Positions 50,376-59,338 of a stretch of DNA of 64,000 nt are shown piece by piece. The DNA comes from Halorussus pelagicus (GTDB taxonomy: Archaea; Halobacteriota; Halobacteria; Halobacteriales; Haladaptataceae). The position numbers and the translations under genes are program-made. The stretch spans positions 47,879 through 111,878 of the forward strand of contig NZ_CP035121.1 in the NCBI RefSeq assembly GCF_004087835.1, in the 5' to 3' direction. The notes below the pieces were generated by a model, which saw only the letters and a list, made by a program, of their open reading frames with translations, had not been told where the DNA came from and made no database searches. The first letter of the stretch is position 1. Each line of letters begins with the position of its first letter.

Positions 50376-50684
50376 TAATTCGTTCTGCCTCGTGCAGAAG
50401 TGGTGCAGAAGCTGAGAGACGGTCATCGGTGGGTATGTCTTCGTGTCGGATGCTGGCTTTCGTGTGACATTGGGCCCCCAAAAATGCGAGATGACGCCGC
50501 GGCGCTCAATTATATCAACATAATCTCGAAGGAGACCGACAAGCACCAACTTGGGAAATCCGGCTTGCGCCTGCAAGAAGCTTGATCTGGATTGAGACTT
50601 TTCACTTTGCGTTATTATTCGGCAAAATTAGTGCTGCGTATCAAACCCCCAACAATGATAACACTTGGTGCAACTTATGAGATC

Positions 50685-52070
50685 ATGACGGAGTATCTCA
50701 TTAGATATCGACTGTACGGTCCAGCCCAAATTTCAACTGGTGGGGAGATTGGAGCAGGTAGAATCCAGCCACGTTCCGGTCAGTCAGATATTTCTGGAGT
50801 ACTACGATTTACCGACACGGCAAATGACGAAGCTGAGATTAATAAGCGAATGGAGAACGTTTGGAGGAAAGAAGCACAGCGAATCGTGAATACTCTCACC
50901 TTTGTCACTGAGGAAGGTATTGTCCTAGGAGAGCCATACGAACCTGTCCCTACCGATATACCTAACCAATCGACTACAGATGCAGTTCCGCAAATCAACT
51001 CCTACATTTTGGACATTAGCTCAGATACGTATTCAAATATCCAAGCGCAGTTAGACAGTAATGGTCAGTTAGATCGTGCGCTTCGTTGGTACCGACTCGG
51101 CAAGTCAACAGTTACTCCAGAAGACAAATATGTGGCTTTCTGGACTGGATTAGAAGCGGCTGTTGAGCAAGAGAAGATCTTAACAGATGACGAGAAGAAA
51201 GCGTATGATCGAGTTCAAAATAGGATTGCGGGTCTCATTTATGACACTGAGAACTATGATGAGGAAGAAGGGGATTTAGACGATCTAAAGAATAGCATGA
51301 AGAGCAACATCGGATGGGCCAAAAAAGAATCAATTCCGGATGCGATACATAGAAATATAAAAAATACAGTAGAAAAGGATGATATTCCAAACGTAGAAGG
51401 GGATTCTCTGAGGAGCAAGATTTCCACCCTGAGTAGCGACAGAGCAGATATTGTACATCGAGGGCAGGAGGTGGATAATGTCAAAAATAAAGTTGAGGAC
51501 CTTGAGTACCTTCTACGAACATTAATCGAAGAATCACTCTCAGATCCTTACTCAAACCTCTTCCCAAATAAACCGGAAACACCGGATCACTCTCTCCGAG
51601 TTAATGATGATGAGTGGTTTCAAGCCATATTCGAAGACTCGGACATTGAGCTCACCAGGAATGAGATAAGAAAACGGGCGTTCGCACTCTCAAATGAACT
51701 AGAGGAATCATACAGTATTCGTACTGAAGCCTATGCCGGGTGGGATGCCCCATTAACCCAGACAGGGGAGGGTGAGTCCCGAGCGGAAGATACATTCGTA
51801 TATTCAAAACCAAAATGGTTAGATAGTGATAAAATACAGGTGCTGGACTACTTATATGGTGCGGAGGCTGTCCCGGTTGAGGTTATTAGTTACAACTCTA
51901 GCTTAGATCAAGATAATGTACAACGAATCTGTAAAACGCTTACCAATACAAACCTCGTAGATAAGGAGGGCGATTATTTCAAACTATCAATTGACGGCAA
52001 ACTATATATCGAACGTGGAGGACACCCTGATTTGCTTGTAGTGGAAGAGGAAGATGACCTTCTGACTTAG
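50685..52070 (+). CDS. ApeA-like HEPN-domain protein 2
   Basis: 461 residues from the ATG at 50685 (MTEYLIRYRLYGPAQISTGG); in-frame codons back to 50592 are possible but less protein-like. The middle carries an Apea-like HEPN region: ALRWYRLGKSTVTPEDKYVA with FWTGLEAAVEQEK, and the RNase signature RADIVHRG (R-x4-H). The C-terminal ~80 residues look like a winged helix (KIQVLDYLYGAEAVPVEVI ... NLVDKEGDYFKLSIDGKLYI). The gene is clearly AT-richer than its neighbours, a sign of separate origin. Likely an RNase effector of a single-gene defence system. Confidence 0.8.
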   Translation: MTEYLIRYRLYGPAQISTGGEIGAGRIQPRSGQSDISGVLRFTDTANDEAEINKRMENVWRKEAQRIVNTLTFVTEEGIVLGEPYEPVPTDIPNQSTTDAVPQINSYILDISSDTYSNIQAQLDSNGQLDRALRWYRLGKSTVTPEDKYVAFWTGLEAAVEQEKILTDDEKKAYDRVQNRIAGLIYDTENYDEEEGDLDDLKNSMKSNIGWAKKESIPDAIHRNIKNTVEKDDIPNVEGDSLRSKISTLSSDRADIVHRGQEVDNVKNKVEDLEYLLRTLIEESLSDPYSNLFPNKPETPDHSLRVNDDEWFQAIFEDSDIELTRNEIRKRAFALSNELEESYSIRTEAYAGWDAPLTQTGEGESRAEDTFVYSKPKWLDSDKIQVLDYLYGAEAVPVEVISYNSSLDQDNVQRICKTLTNTNLVDKEGDYFKLSIDGKLYIERGGHPDLLVVEEEDDLLT

Positions 52071-52395
52071 ATTATCTGGCTCCTCTCAAATTACTTCTTA
52101 CATTCCATGCTCACTTTCTGTATCCCAGTCATAGTAATTTTCCAGTAGTTCGCTTCACAGCTATGATCGGACTATTGGCAAACTCAATTGCTGTGCAAAG
52201 GAGTTGGCCCCGACTCGGGTAGTGGACGGAGTAGTTGCCCGAGTAGGACGACGAGTGGATGGCCGATGTGGATATACCGGATAGAGAAGGGAGAAATCAG
52301 TCAAGATAGGAAGTGAACGGGTCGGTTGTTAGCGTTTAGATAGTGATTTCGGCGAGTGACTCTCTTTATTTCAGCTGAGAAATAGCGAATGGGTG
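52071..52395. other. Intergenic region between convergent genes
   Basis: No gene seen. A 7-bp inverted repeat ACTCGGG / CCCGAGT (52213-52219, 52238-52244) may form a weak hairpin between the convergent HEPN and STAND genes. Confidence 0.4.
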
Positions 52396-55300
52396 CTATT
52401 CGGTGGCAGATTTAGTTTCGACCTGTTGTTCCGTGAGTGGTGGGAGGAGTTGTGAGCAGGCGTGTTGTTCCAACTCTCGTTTAGATGCCGTGGAGAACTC
52501 CACTCCATCCTCTTCGGGAGATTTAACGTTAGAAACATCGTTTCCGTGTCCGGTCAACGCGTGATAGAGACTCGTCATCGGTTCCGATACAGAGTCGATA
52601 TATTGTGTTACACCGGATAAGAACTCGTCAGCACTTGCTCCTTCAATCCAGCCAAGTCGAGTGAATGCAGCCAGCAGTATTCCTTCACCACCGAAAACGT
52701 CATTTAAATCGTCAGTCTCCTGTTGGTCAGCACGCACCCAGACCTGTGACAGCAACTGGAGTGCCAATCCGAATTCTCCCCCGCCAAGACAACAGAGCGA
52801 CCGCCAGTACAAATCCACAGTCGCTTTCCACGAATCATCAAATGTAGATTTGATCCCTGCAAGCGCCATCACCGTACGGTCCAGATTCCCCCTCCCGCTT
52901 TCGTCTGCAGCATCCAAGCCTCGCTGACAGAACTTTTTCATAGCGTCTTCATCACCGGCTTCTTGAGCAGCCTTCACGGCCTTATAGGCAACGTCAACAG
53001 TTGCCCATGCAGAATCGGCGTCTTGAAGCAACGTATAGCTTGTCTCAAAGGCATCCAGGGCATCACTATATCGACTTTCAGCACGAGCAATTTGGCCGAG
53101 CTTCTGGTAGACAAGCACCTGTTCGTGGTCGTTACCTAGTTTCTCATGGATTTGGATCGACTGGTTGCAAAGGTCCTTTGCGATCTCAAGTTGCCCGGCC
53201 CTAATTGCGGCTGTTGCTGCGTTGAACAGAGTCGTGGTCAACTGCCCATGATCATCGGTCAATTCAACCATGTCAAGTGCAGTATCAAGTGCTTCATGAG
53301 CATCAGCACCATCCCCCTTCAATAGCAATGTCACTCCAAGTCCACTCCACCCTGCAGCCTCAGTCGGCGTTGGAAGTGAATCCTTCAGGAGGGAAATCGA
53401 GTCCCGGAAATGGCCTTCTGCTTCATCTAGTCTTCCAAGAGAGCGCACACTCTTCCCAAGCTGATTCAACGCAGACGCCTGTTTCTCTGGTGACTGAGCT
53501 ATCTCTTTTGCCTCACGATAATGTTCAACTGCCGTCTCGAAGTCGTTCCGGTCGAAATATAGACTCCCCAGATTATGGAGCGCTGTCACTATCTTTGATG
53601 TATGCTCGATTTCACGACTTAACTGGAGACCTTCGATAAAGTGTTGCTCTGCCAGTTCCGGCCGTCCAGTATTCTTATAGACGCTCCCAAGATTACACAA
53701 CCGGTCCGCAATAACTGTCCGGTCACCGCGTTCTTCTGCCCGTTGCAAACTCTCGGTATAGTAGTTTTCAGCCGTATCGAACTCGTCAAGTGTTAGTGCC
53801 GTATGGCCGACGGTCCCAAGACAGATGATAATCTCACTTTCATCGTCTTCTGCTTTAGCAATCTTAAGCGCTGCTTCAGCGTGGTCCCGTGCTTTCTGAT
53901 ACTGACCAAGCTCCAGTAATACACCAGCTAGATTGTTCTGAACTTTCCCTTCATACGAGTCTTCCCCAATTTCTTTGATGAGACGGAGCGCCCGCTGGTA
54001 GTATTGCCGTGCCTCTAGGTAGTGAGCTCGATTCGCTGCTAAAACGGCAAACTGGAAATGAACGAGAGTATCCGCAAGCATTTGATCGACATCAGCATCA
54101 TCGGTCGAATGCAACCGGGAAGCCGCCCATTCTAATTCTTGTTCTGCGGTATCAAACTCGCCGCGATGCTGATACATCCGTGCTCGCTCAAAAGCGATAT
54201 TGACTTCGATCTGCCACTCACAGATAGAGGGAACCTGAATATTGGAGTGTTTCTGCGTGGCAAAGAGCGGCGCTAGTCGAGGCTGGCTAGTCCCGATTTT
54301 GACTAACTGCATTAGGTATGTGTTCGCAATGCCGGTCGCGTGGTTAACGTATTCTTCCAGCAGTGCATCATCACCGAACCAGTTACGCAGTTGGTCCTGA
54401 AGCTCGTCATCTGTCACGATTTTCAAAAGCTGGTTGACACAGTATTCGAAGTCGTGCCGGAGAGCCTGTTGGCTACTGGTTTCGTCAAGGCTGTGTTGGA
54501 GATATGTGATTGACCAATGGCGGTGTGGAAGATAGTATTCTCCATTTTCGTCCGTACCAAACAAGAGAATGCCATCGTAGGAATCGAGAATCCAATCAAC
54601 AGCTCTGTGATCGCTCTCTTTTGTAGCAAGTGTATGCAGATGCTCCGGTGTGACCCCAATTCCCGCCGCATTCAAGGAATTTACAAGCAATTCTACGCGC
54701 GTCAATAATTCATTCGTCACTCCCTCTGGTGCAGTATCCAAAGATACCGACTGAAGTTGCTGGTAGGTCTCGGCAACGTGACGGGCAATCGGGGATACAT
54801 CGCTCTCCAAGTCTACTGATTTAGTTTTGTGTGTCGGAAGATAGTATGTGGCGAGCAATAACGGACTGACGCCATAACTCTCAGCCAACGAATCAAGTAA
54901 CTCCTCAGGACTATGAGCGACAACTTGGCCAGTAACCGTCTCGTATTTTGAAAATAATCGTTCGATTTCGCGACTATCAGGTCGCGGAACATCAACCTCT
55001 GAAACCGTCTCCCGAGTCGCCTGAATAAGCTCGCGACCTACCGTTGAGCGGGCATCGACTAGCTCACTCCCCCGAATCGCCGAATCAATCTCGTTCCATT
55101 CACTACGACGAGCGTTCAGTAGAATCGCAACATCATCTACGCCTTCGTATTCCCGCACTAATTCGAAAACAGGAACCGCACCCGTTCGCGCTCCGTCTTC
55201 GACAACCACAAGCACAGGCCCCTGCGCTCGCCCAGCTTCAATTGCCTGCTTGACCGGCTCGTTATTAGTGAGGGAGTTCCCCGACCCAGACCCACGATAG

Positions 55301-55822
55301 AGAACTGTTCCCGTATCGGTATCGGCGTACCACTGATACGCAATCATCCTCGAAACCGTCGTTTTTCCAGCCCCTGTCTGTCCGAGCAGAACAGCCTGAC
55401 CACCGCCCTGTAAATCTTCCAACAACTCCTCCGTTACACTCCGTTACACTCCGTCTCTCTCCAGACTCATCGCCCTCAGTCGGCTTCTCCCGGTCAATCG
55501 GATATCCTTCCTGAATTTCGGACCATGTAAATGAACGCTGCCAACAGGCCTCGGGCTCTATACGGCCACCCTGAAACTGTTCCGCAGATAATTCTCTAAA
55601 TCCCTGTTCCCGAAGTAGCGACTGAGTCTGCAAATCCAGCTGTTCAAGGATCTGTACTCGTTGGTCTTCAGCCGGATCACCAAACATAGGTTCAAGTACT
55701 GATGCCACAGGATTAAGTACTGGCTTTCCACGCATCCACTGTACTCCCCATGCACCTACATGATCGAATGCACGCCGAACAATGCTATTTAAGAAAATAG
55801 ATATCGGATTAATACCAAACAT
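52396..55822 (-). pseudogene. STAND-type NTPase with TPR repeats, frameshifted by a 10-bp tandem duplication
   Basis: From the ATG at 55822 (MFGINPISIFLNSIVRR) the frame reads an unrecognised ~125-residue N-terminal domain up to ...ESGERRSVTE and then runs out of register. Removing one copy of a 10-bp direct repeat at 55431-55450 joins it exactly to the rest: LLEDLQGGGQAVLLGQTGAG (P-loop GQTGAGKTT), the Walker B-like VLVVVEDGARTG, and about 700 residues of TPR repeats (for example ARDHAEAALKIAKAEDDESE, AEQHFIEGLQLSREIE). The repaired protein would be 1138 residues, a typical antiviral STAND layout (effector, NTPase, repeat sensor). As it stands, only a 1009-residue fragment from a TTG or a truncated N-terminus can be made, unless the repeat slips. 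Confidence 0.8.
55431..55450. repeat. 10-bp tandem duplication in the STAND gene
   Basis: CCGTTACACT occurs twice in direct succession (55431-55440 and 55441-55450) and is followed by CCGT, a partial third copy. Ten is not a multiple of three, so copy number sets the reading frame. Confidence 0.9.
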
Positions 55823-55996
55823 AGCTATTCTTGCTGCTGAAGACGAAAGGCATCTTCTTAGCCACAACTATCACTATACCTTGAAACGTTTTTCGGACAG
55901 TATACATAAGCAACTCTGGGACGGGTAGTCAAACTCTGTTCCGGCGTTAGAGTTCCTTGCTGAGAGACGGATTGTCGAAATCGAATCTAGAATTTT

Positions 55997-56038
55997 TTAA
56001 CCAACAGTAGGTCATCGACGCTTACTACTGTTGGTTAA
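55997..56038. repeat. Inverted-repeat family copy E
   Basis: TTAACCAACA (55997-56006), 22 nt, TGTTGGTTAA (56029-56038). It lies 36 nt beyond the stop at 56074 and 175 nt upstream of the STAND start. Confidence 0.85.
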
Positions 56039-56073
56039 ACTCCTAAGATTGAGTACTCTGCCCCCTAATGAGG

Positions 56074-56283
56074 TCAGTAGTCACTTGTTTGGCGAAGTTC
56101 GTCCGGAAGTCGATCAAGACAGACTTCGAGGAAGCTTAGTGGGGCTTCAACCTCTATCGCTCCCGGTTCATAGACTGATTCGTCATCAGTTTCGAGCTGG
56201 AAATGCGTTCTCCCGAGTTCTGGATGGCCATCGTCCTTGTGCCAGCTAAGATGCTTCAAACCGTTCGTGGTCGGCTGATGCAT
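56074..56283 (-). CDS. Small acidic protein, unrecognised
   Basis: 69 residues from the ATG at 56283 (MHQPTTNGLKHLSWHKDDGH); an in-frame TTG two codons upstream is possible. A strand-like middle (RTHFQLETDDESVYEPGAIE) precedes a helix LSFLEVCLDRLPDELRQTSD. The gene is bracketed exactly by inverted-repeat copies F and E and has its own hairpin leader, which supports its being a real transcribed unit despite its size. Confidence 0.55.
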   Translation of the reverse strand: MHQPTTNGLKHLSWHKDDGHPELGRTHFQLETDDESVYEPGAIEVEAPLSFLEVCLDRLPDELRQTSDY

Positions 56284-56330
56284 CGTCAAGTGCGTCTGTA
56301 CCGGGCATGGGAATCACGTTGCGCGCATTT

Positions 56331-56355
56331 ACGCGCCTCGACCTCTCAGGCGCGT
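56331..56355 (-). promoter_or_regulatory. Hairpin leader 10
   Basis: Perfect 8-bp arms ACGCGCCT / AGGCGCGT with minus-strand loop GAGAGGTCG, preceded by a short T-rich GTTTGT. It lies between inverted-repeat copy F and the start at 56283. Confidence 0.55.
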
Positions 56356-56378
56356 ACAAACTCTTTGCTACTACGTCT

Positions 56379-56419
56379 TTAACCAACATTGCGAAGGACT
56401 GCGGTTCTGTGTTGGTTAA
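56379..56419. repeat. Inverted-repeat family copy F
   Basis: TTAACCAACA (56379-56388), 21 nt, TGTTGGTTAA (56410-56419), 13 nt beyond the stop at 56432 and 96 nt upstream of the next start. Its spacer resembles that of copy B (CGGTTCTG). Confidence 0.85.
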
Positions 56420-56431
56420 TACGCGATGGGT

Positions 56432-56851
56432 CTATAATTGGTGGATGGGCTTAACGCAGAACGTATCTGGGTCAGCATTCGGCGACTCGTCGGTTCGATC
56501 TAAGGACGACTGGGAGAGTCGGTTGACCAGTTCGTCGCGAACTGCTTTGCGGCTGACTGTTGTTTCGTGCCAGCCGAGACGCTCGTCGAAATACCGCTTT
56601 TGGAACCACTGGCCGACGTCGTCAACGGCAATGAACTGTGTCCGTTTCTCGCCCGCTATACTTGTCGAGACGTACTCGGCACCGACGTGTTCGTGGGTAA
56701 GTTCGACGAGCGCGCACTCGACGAGTGTAACAATGCGGGCCGGACTTCTGTTGTGGGGGAGCGTCAACTCAAGATTTGCCCACGGTTCTTCGCTTGGTTG
56801 TTCAGTTTGCTCGCCATGGAGTCGTGATTGCTGCTCGTGTTCTGAAGACAT
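56432..56851 (-). CDS. Unrecognised 139-residue accessory protein
   Basis: Starts at the ATG at 56851 (MSSEHEQQSRLHGEQTEQPS), 31 nt after a hairpin leader; the frame back to 56962 crosses the hairpin and is rejected. A disordered N-terminus is followed by WANLELTLPHNRSPARIVTL, VECALVELTHEHVGAEYVST and a helical C-terminus with TTVSRKAVRDELVNRLSQSS, which could be a helix-turn-helix-like region. No family recognised. Inverted-repeat copy F follows its stop. Confidence 0.6.
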   Translation of the reverse strand: MSSEHEQQSRLHGEQTEQPSEEPWANLELTLPHNRSPARIVTLVECALVELTHEHVGAEYVSTSIAGEKRTQFIAVDDVGQWFQKRYFDERLGWHETTVSRKAVRDELVNRLSQSSLDRTDESPNADPDTFCVKPIHQL

Positions 56852-56881
56852 GGTTGTTGAGCGGGCACTTACTACAGCCCC

Positions 56882-56900
56882 TCGCCCCTCTCGGGGGCGA
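56882..56900 (-). promoter_or_regulatory. Hairpin leader 9
   Basis: Perfect 7-bp arms TCGCCCC / GGGGCGA with a 5-nt loop, preceded on the minus strand by GGAGTTTG, whose T-run is weak. It lies 31 nt before the ATG at 56851. Confidence 0.6.
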
Positions 56901-56962
56901 CAAACTCCACCGCGAACGCAGCAGCATCCATGAGTGAGTTCTGATATCTCAGTTATAGACAC

Positions 56963-57074
56963 TCATCATTTGATGGCCCCTCGGCCGGAGAGAGCCAGCG
57001 GCGTTTGTACCGGTGTACCCTAGCCTTCCTTTGGATAATTCTGGAGGTGCAGAGGATATTGAAACAGGTGCAGA
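56963..57074. other. Short intergenic stretch
   Basis: No gene or clear signal seen between the accessory gene and the frameshifted small gene. Confidence 0.35.
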
Positions 57075-57322
57075 TTAGACAAGAGATCCGTCGGGCAGTT
57101 CTCGGGCAGTAATAGCGCCCTCGACGAACTTCAAGACACGGCTGACTGGGATAATTGTGCTTGACGGGGTGGTGAGAACCCCGAATTCGGGAGAATTAGT
57201 ATCAAATCCTGGGCGAAACTCGACAACGGTGAATTCCAGCAGTTGCCGGTAGCTCGTTGCGCTTCGTAGTGGAATTACCCTTTTCGGTCGAAAACAAGCA
57301 ATACAGGGCCTGAAAAGTGCAT
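57075..57322 (-). pseudogene. Frameshifted 82-codon gene
   Basis: The ATG at 57322 opens MHFSGPVLLVFDRKG and stops. Adding one G to the AAAAGGG tract at about 57278-57284 continues as VIPLRSATSYRQLLEFTVVE, then FRPGFDTNSPEFGVLTTPSS and SRVLKFVEGAITARELPDGS, ending at 57075. The region is 248 nt, one short of a multiple of three, and a TATTTTTATAGG element lies about 30 nt upstream. A single-base deletion or a homopolymer sequencing error is likely. Product family unknown. Confidence 0.5.
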
Positions 57323-57422
57323 GACGGGGGTTCTGAACTCTTCGAACTGCTCCTCCTATAAAAATATAGAAATTATGGTAGTTTCCTTGCGGACGACGAA
57401 ACGTGACGACTAATCGATCGGT

Positions 57423-58958
57423 TTAAAACGACAGCCAGTCCTCCTCAAGTTCTTCATCCGAGAAGAAACATTCTGCGTCAGGAAGCAATGGATCCGGGCT
57501 ATTCCCCGTAGTGAAGCCGGGTAGACCTCCCATTTCTTGTCGTGATTCCGCAAACCCATCCGGTTCGAACACCTCCTCATCAAACCCTGGATCTACTTCC
57601 GGTTCCTCGATCGACATACTAGGCTCCCAATCGAACGCTCCAAAGCTGAGTTCTGCCTGTTCAACAGACCCGAACGCTGATTCCTCGGGCTCGGCGAGTC
57701 CCAGACCGAAGTCGCTTATTCCAAAGGGATGGTCGTCCCACTGCGGCGGCTCCCACCGTGGCGGTGAATAATCTAGTCCGACATCGGTTGCCGACTCACC
57801 GGCTGCCCCCGAATCTTGTGTACAGATTGCTTCTTCCATGAGTGGATCCCTTCCGGGGGAGGGCCGGTCATCGCCGTATCCTCCGGAAGTCACAGATCTT
57901 TGTTCCCAGTCACCGAAGCCGGTTACGTCAGCGGTCGGCTGGTGACGTTTCTCTGGTTCGTGGTCGGGTGACTGCGGCCGCCTTTCAGTTGATTGGCCCA
58001 TCCCGCTGAAGGCCGTTAGTGGGTCGGCGGTCCGGGTCGTAAGCTGATCCAGCTCACCGTACTGTGTCTCTTGCGAATCGCGGATCGCCTGTTTTCGTCT
58101 GGGATGGGCGTCGTTCGCACGCTGATGAGTGTGTCCGTCTATTGCCGCTGACGTCTCCGTACGGTCGTCTGTGGTTATGGCATCTCTTCTGCGTGGAGTA
58201 GGCGCAAGCAACGATTTCAGCAGCGCCGAAATTTTGATTTCGACCGGGCTCCGGATGAGTTCCTGGCTCACGGCACTGGGGCCAATATCAACCTCAATAA
58301 GATCCGGAATTGGGTCGAGACCGACGAATTCCGGTCCAAAATCGATATCGATGTAACTGAACTTCGTATCGACTTGGAAGAACTTGAACTCGTGACTCGA
58401 ATCGACTGGCTTGAAATACGTGTTATCGGTTCCGGAGGTTGGACCTCGTCCCTTCGAAATTATCGATGTGCCGCGTTTATTTCGAAAGGTCAACCTGCTT
58501 GCCCTATTCCTCACACTTGAAGTCTCGGCGTATGAAGTTGTTTGTCCGATAGTCTGGGAATCAACTGGAAGACGCTGTGATCTTTTCGCCGTCGTCGACG
58601 GCAGTTCCGGATCCTCGGAAGGACGTGATTTTGCCCGTTCCGGGTCTTTTCCAATCGCTGGGTTTGGCTTTTGAGTATCTGATTCTGTGGAATGGACTGT
58701 TTGCTCTGAACCAGTCTGATCTGTCGTTGATTCTGCCTTGGAGTCGGAATAAGTGTTCGGAGATGGTGTTGAATAGGAGGAAGGCTTTGTACGATGGGAA
58801 AACGATGATATTGACGTATATACGACCAACATTATCGCCGCGACGATACCTCCGCTCGCGTACCAGAGTCCAGGTGGAGATCGGAAGCCGTCCACGAGCA
58901 AGAGGGGAACCCCGCTAAGGGCCGCAAGCAAAACGACGAGACGGCTGGAAACTGCCAT
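57423..58958 (-). CDS. Membrane-anchored acidic protein with long disordered region
   Basis: 511 residues from the ATG at 58958 (MAVSSRLVVLLAALSGVPLL); an in-frame start at 58976 would add six residues. Two N-terminal hydrophobic segments (to about residue 50, ending GGIVAAIMLVVYTSISSF) anchor a Ser/Thr/Pro-rich stretch. A structured block follows near residues 195-260 (FKFFQVDTKFSYIDIDFGPE, LIEVDIGPSAVSQELIRSPV), then long acidic disorder with repeated P-x-W and F-x-x-E motifs near the C-terminus. It could be a cell-surface, secretion or virus-like structural component. No family recognised. Confidence 0.7.
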   Translation of the reverse strand: MAVSSRLVVLLAALSGVPLLLVDGFRSPPGLWYASGGIVAAIMLVVYTSISSFSHRTKPSSYSTPSPNTYSDSKAESTTDQTGSEQTVHSTESDTQKPNPAIGKDPERAKSRPSEDPELPSTTAKRSQRLPVDSQTIGQTTSYAETSSVRNRASRLTFRNKRGTSIISKGRGPTSGTDNTYFKPVDSSHEFKFFQVDTKFSYIDIDFGPEFVGLDPIPDLIEVDIGPSAVSQELIRSPVEIKISALLKSLLAPTPRRRDAITTDDRTETSAAIDGHTHQRANDAHPRRKQAIRDSQETQYGELDQLTTRTADPLTAFSGMGQSTERRPQSPDHEPEKRHQPTADVTGFGDWEQRSVTSGGYGDDRPSPGRDPLMEEAICTQDSGAAGESATDVGLDYSPPRWEPPQWDDHPFGISDFGLGLAEPEESAFGSVEQAELSFGAFDWEPSMSIEEPEVDPGFDEEVFEPDGFAESRQEMGGLPGFTTGNSPDPLLPDAECFFSDEELEEDWLSF

Positions 58959-59161
58959 TTCGTCATACCATGTCAAATTTACTTAAATATTTAGTCCTGT
59001 TCGGTTGGACCGAATTTCGTTTCCACTTTTTGACCAGCTCTGAAAGTTTCTAGCACTATGTCCGCCCCGTCGGGGTAGCATGACGTACTGTTGCAAGACG
59101 GTCCGAGATGTCCATCGAATGGCTTCACATTGTGACACCTGAAAGCCCGCACCTTGACTTG

Positions 59162-59275
59162 CTACCGGAGAACCAGATTGGCGGCCATCGCACACTGCTC
59201 GCACAGAAATACACCGGCACCTTCCGTCTTGAGGACAGTGAGTCCGGACAGGCACAACCTCCTTAGATCGGTCAT
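59162..59275 (-). CDS. Possible 37-residue zinc-knuckle-like microprotein
   Basis: The ATG at 59275 reads MTDLRRLCLSGLTVLKTEGA, then GVFLCEQCAMAANLVLR and a stop. The CEQC pair and the C-x-x-G earlier resemble half of a CPxCG-type zinc microprotein common in haloarchaea. The first knuckle lacks its second cysteine, so it may be degenerate. Small and uncertain. Confidence 0.35.
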   Translation of the reverse strand: MTDLRRLCLSGLTVLKTEGAGVFLCEQCAMAANLVLR

Positions 59276-59338
59276 GAAGCGTCCCGGCGGTAATCGAGAG
59301 AGACGGAGTGCTTCCGGGTATTGCTGTTGGTTGAGGGC

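Noticed and set aside
23218..56419. Reading the TTAACCAACA repeats as a CRISPR array or a standard integron array
   Set aside because: The copies lie 0.4-17 kb apart and are inverted repeats within each site, so this is not CRISPR. The arms deviate from the attC RYYYAAC/GTTRRRY consensus, and no integron integrase was seen in the window.
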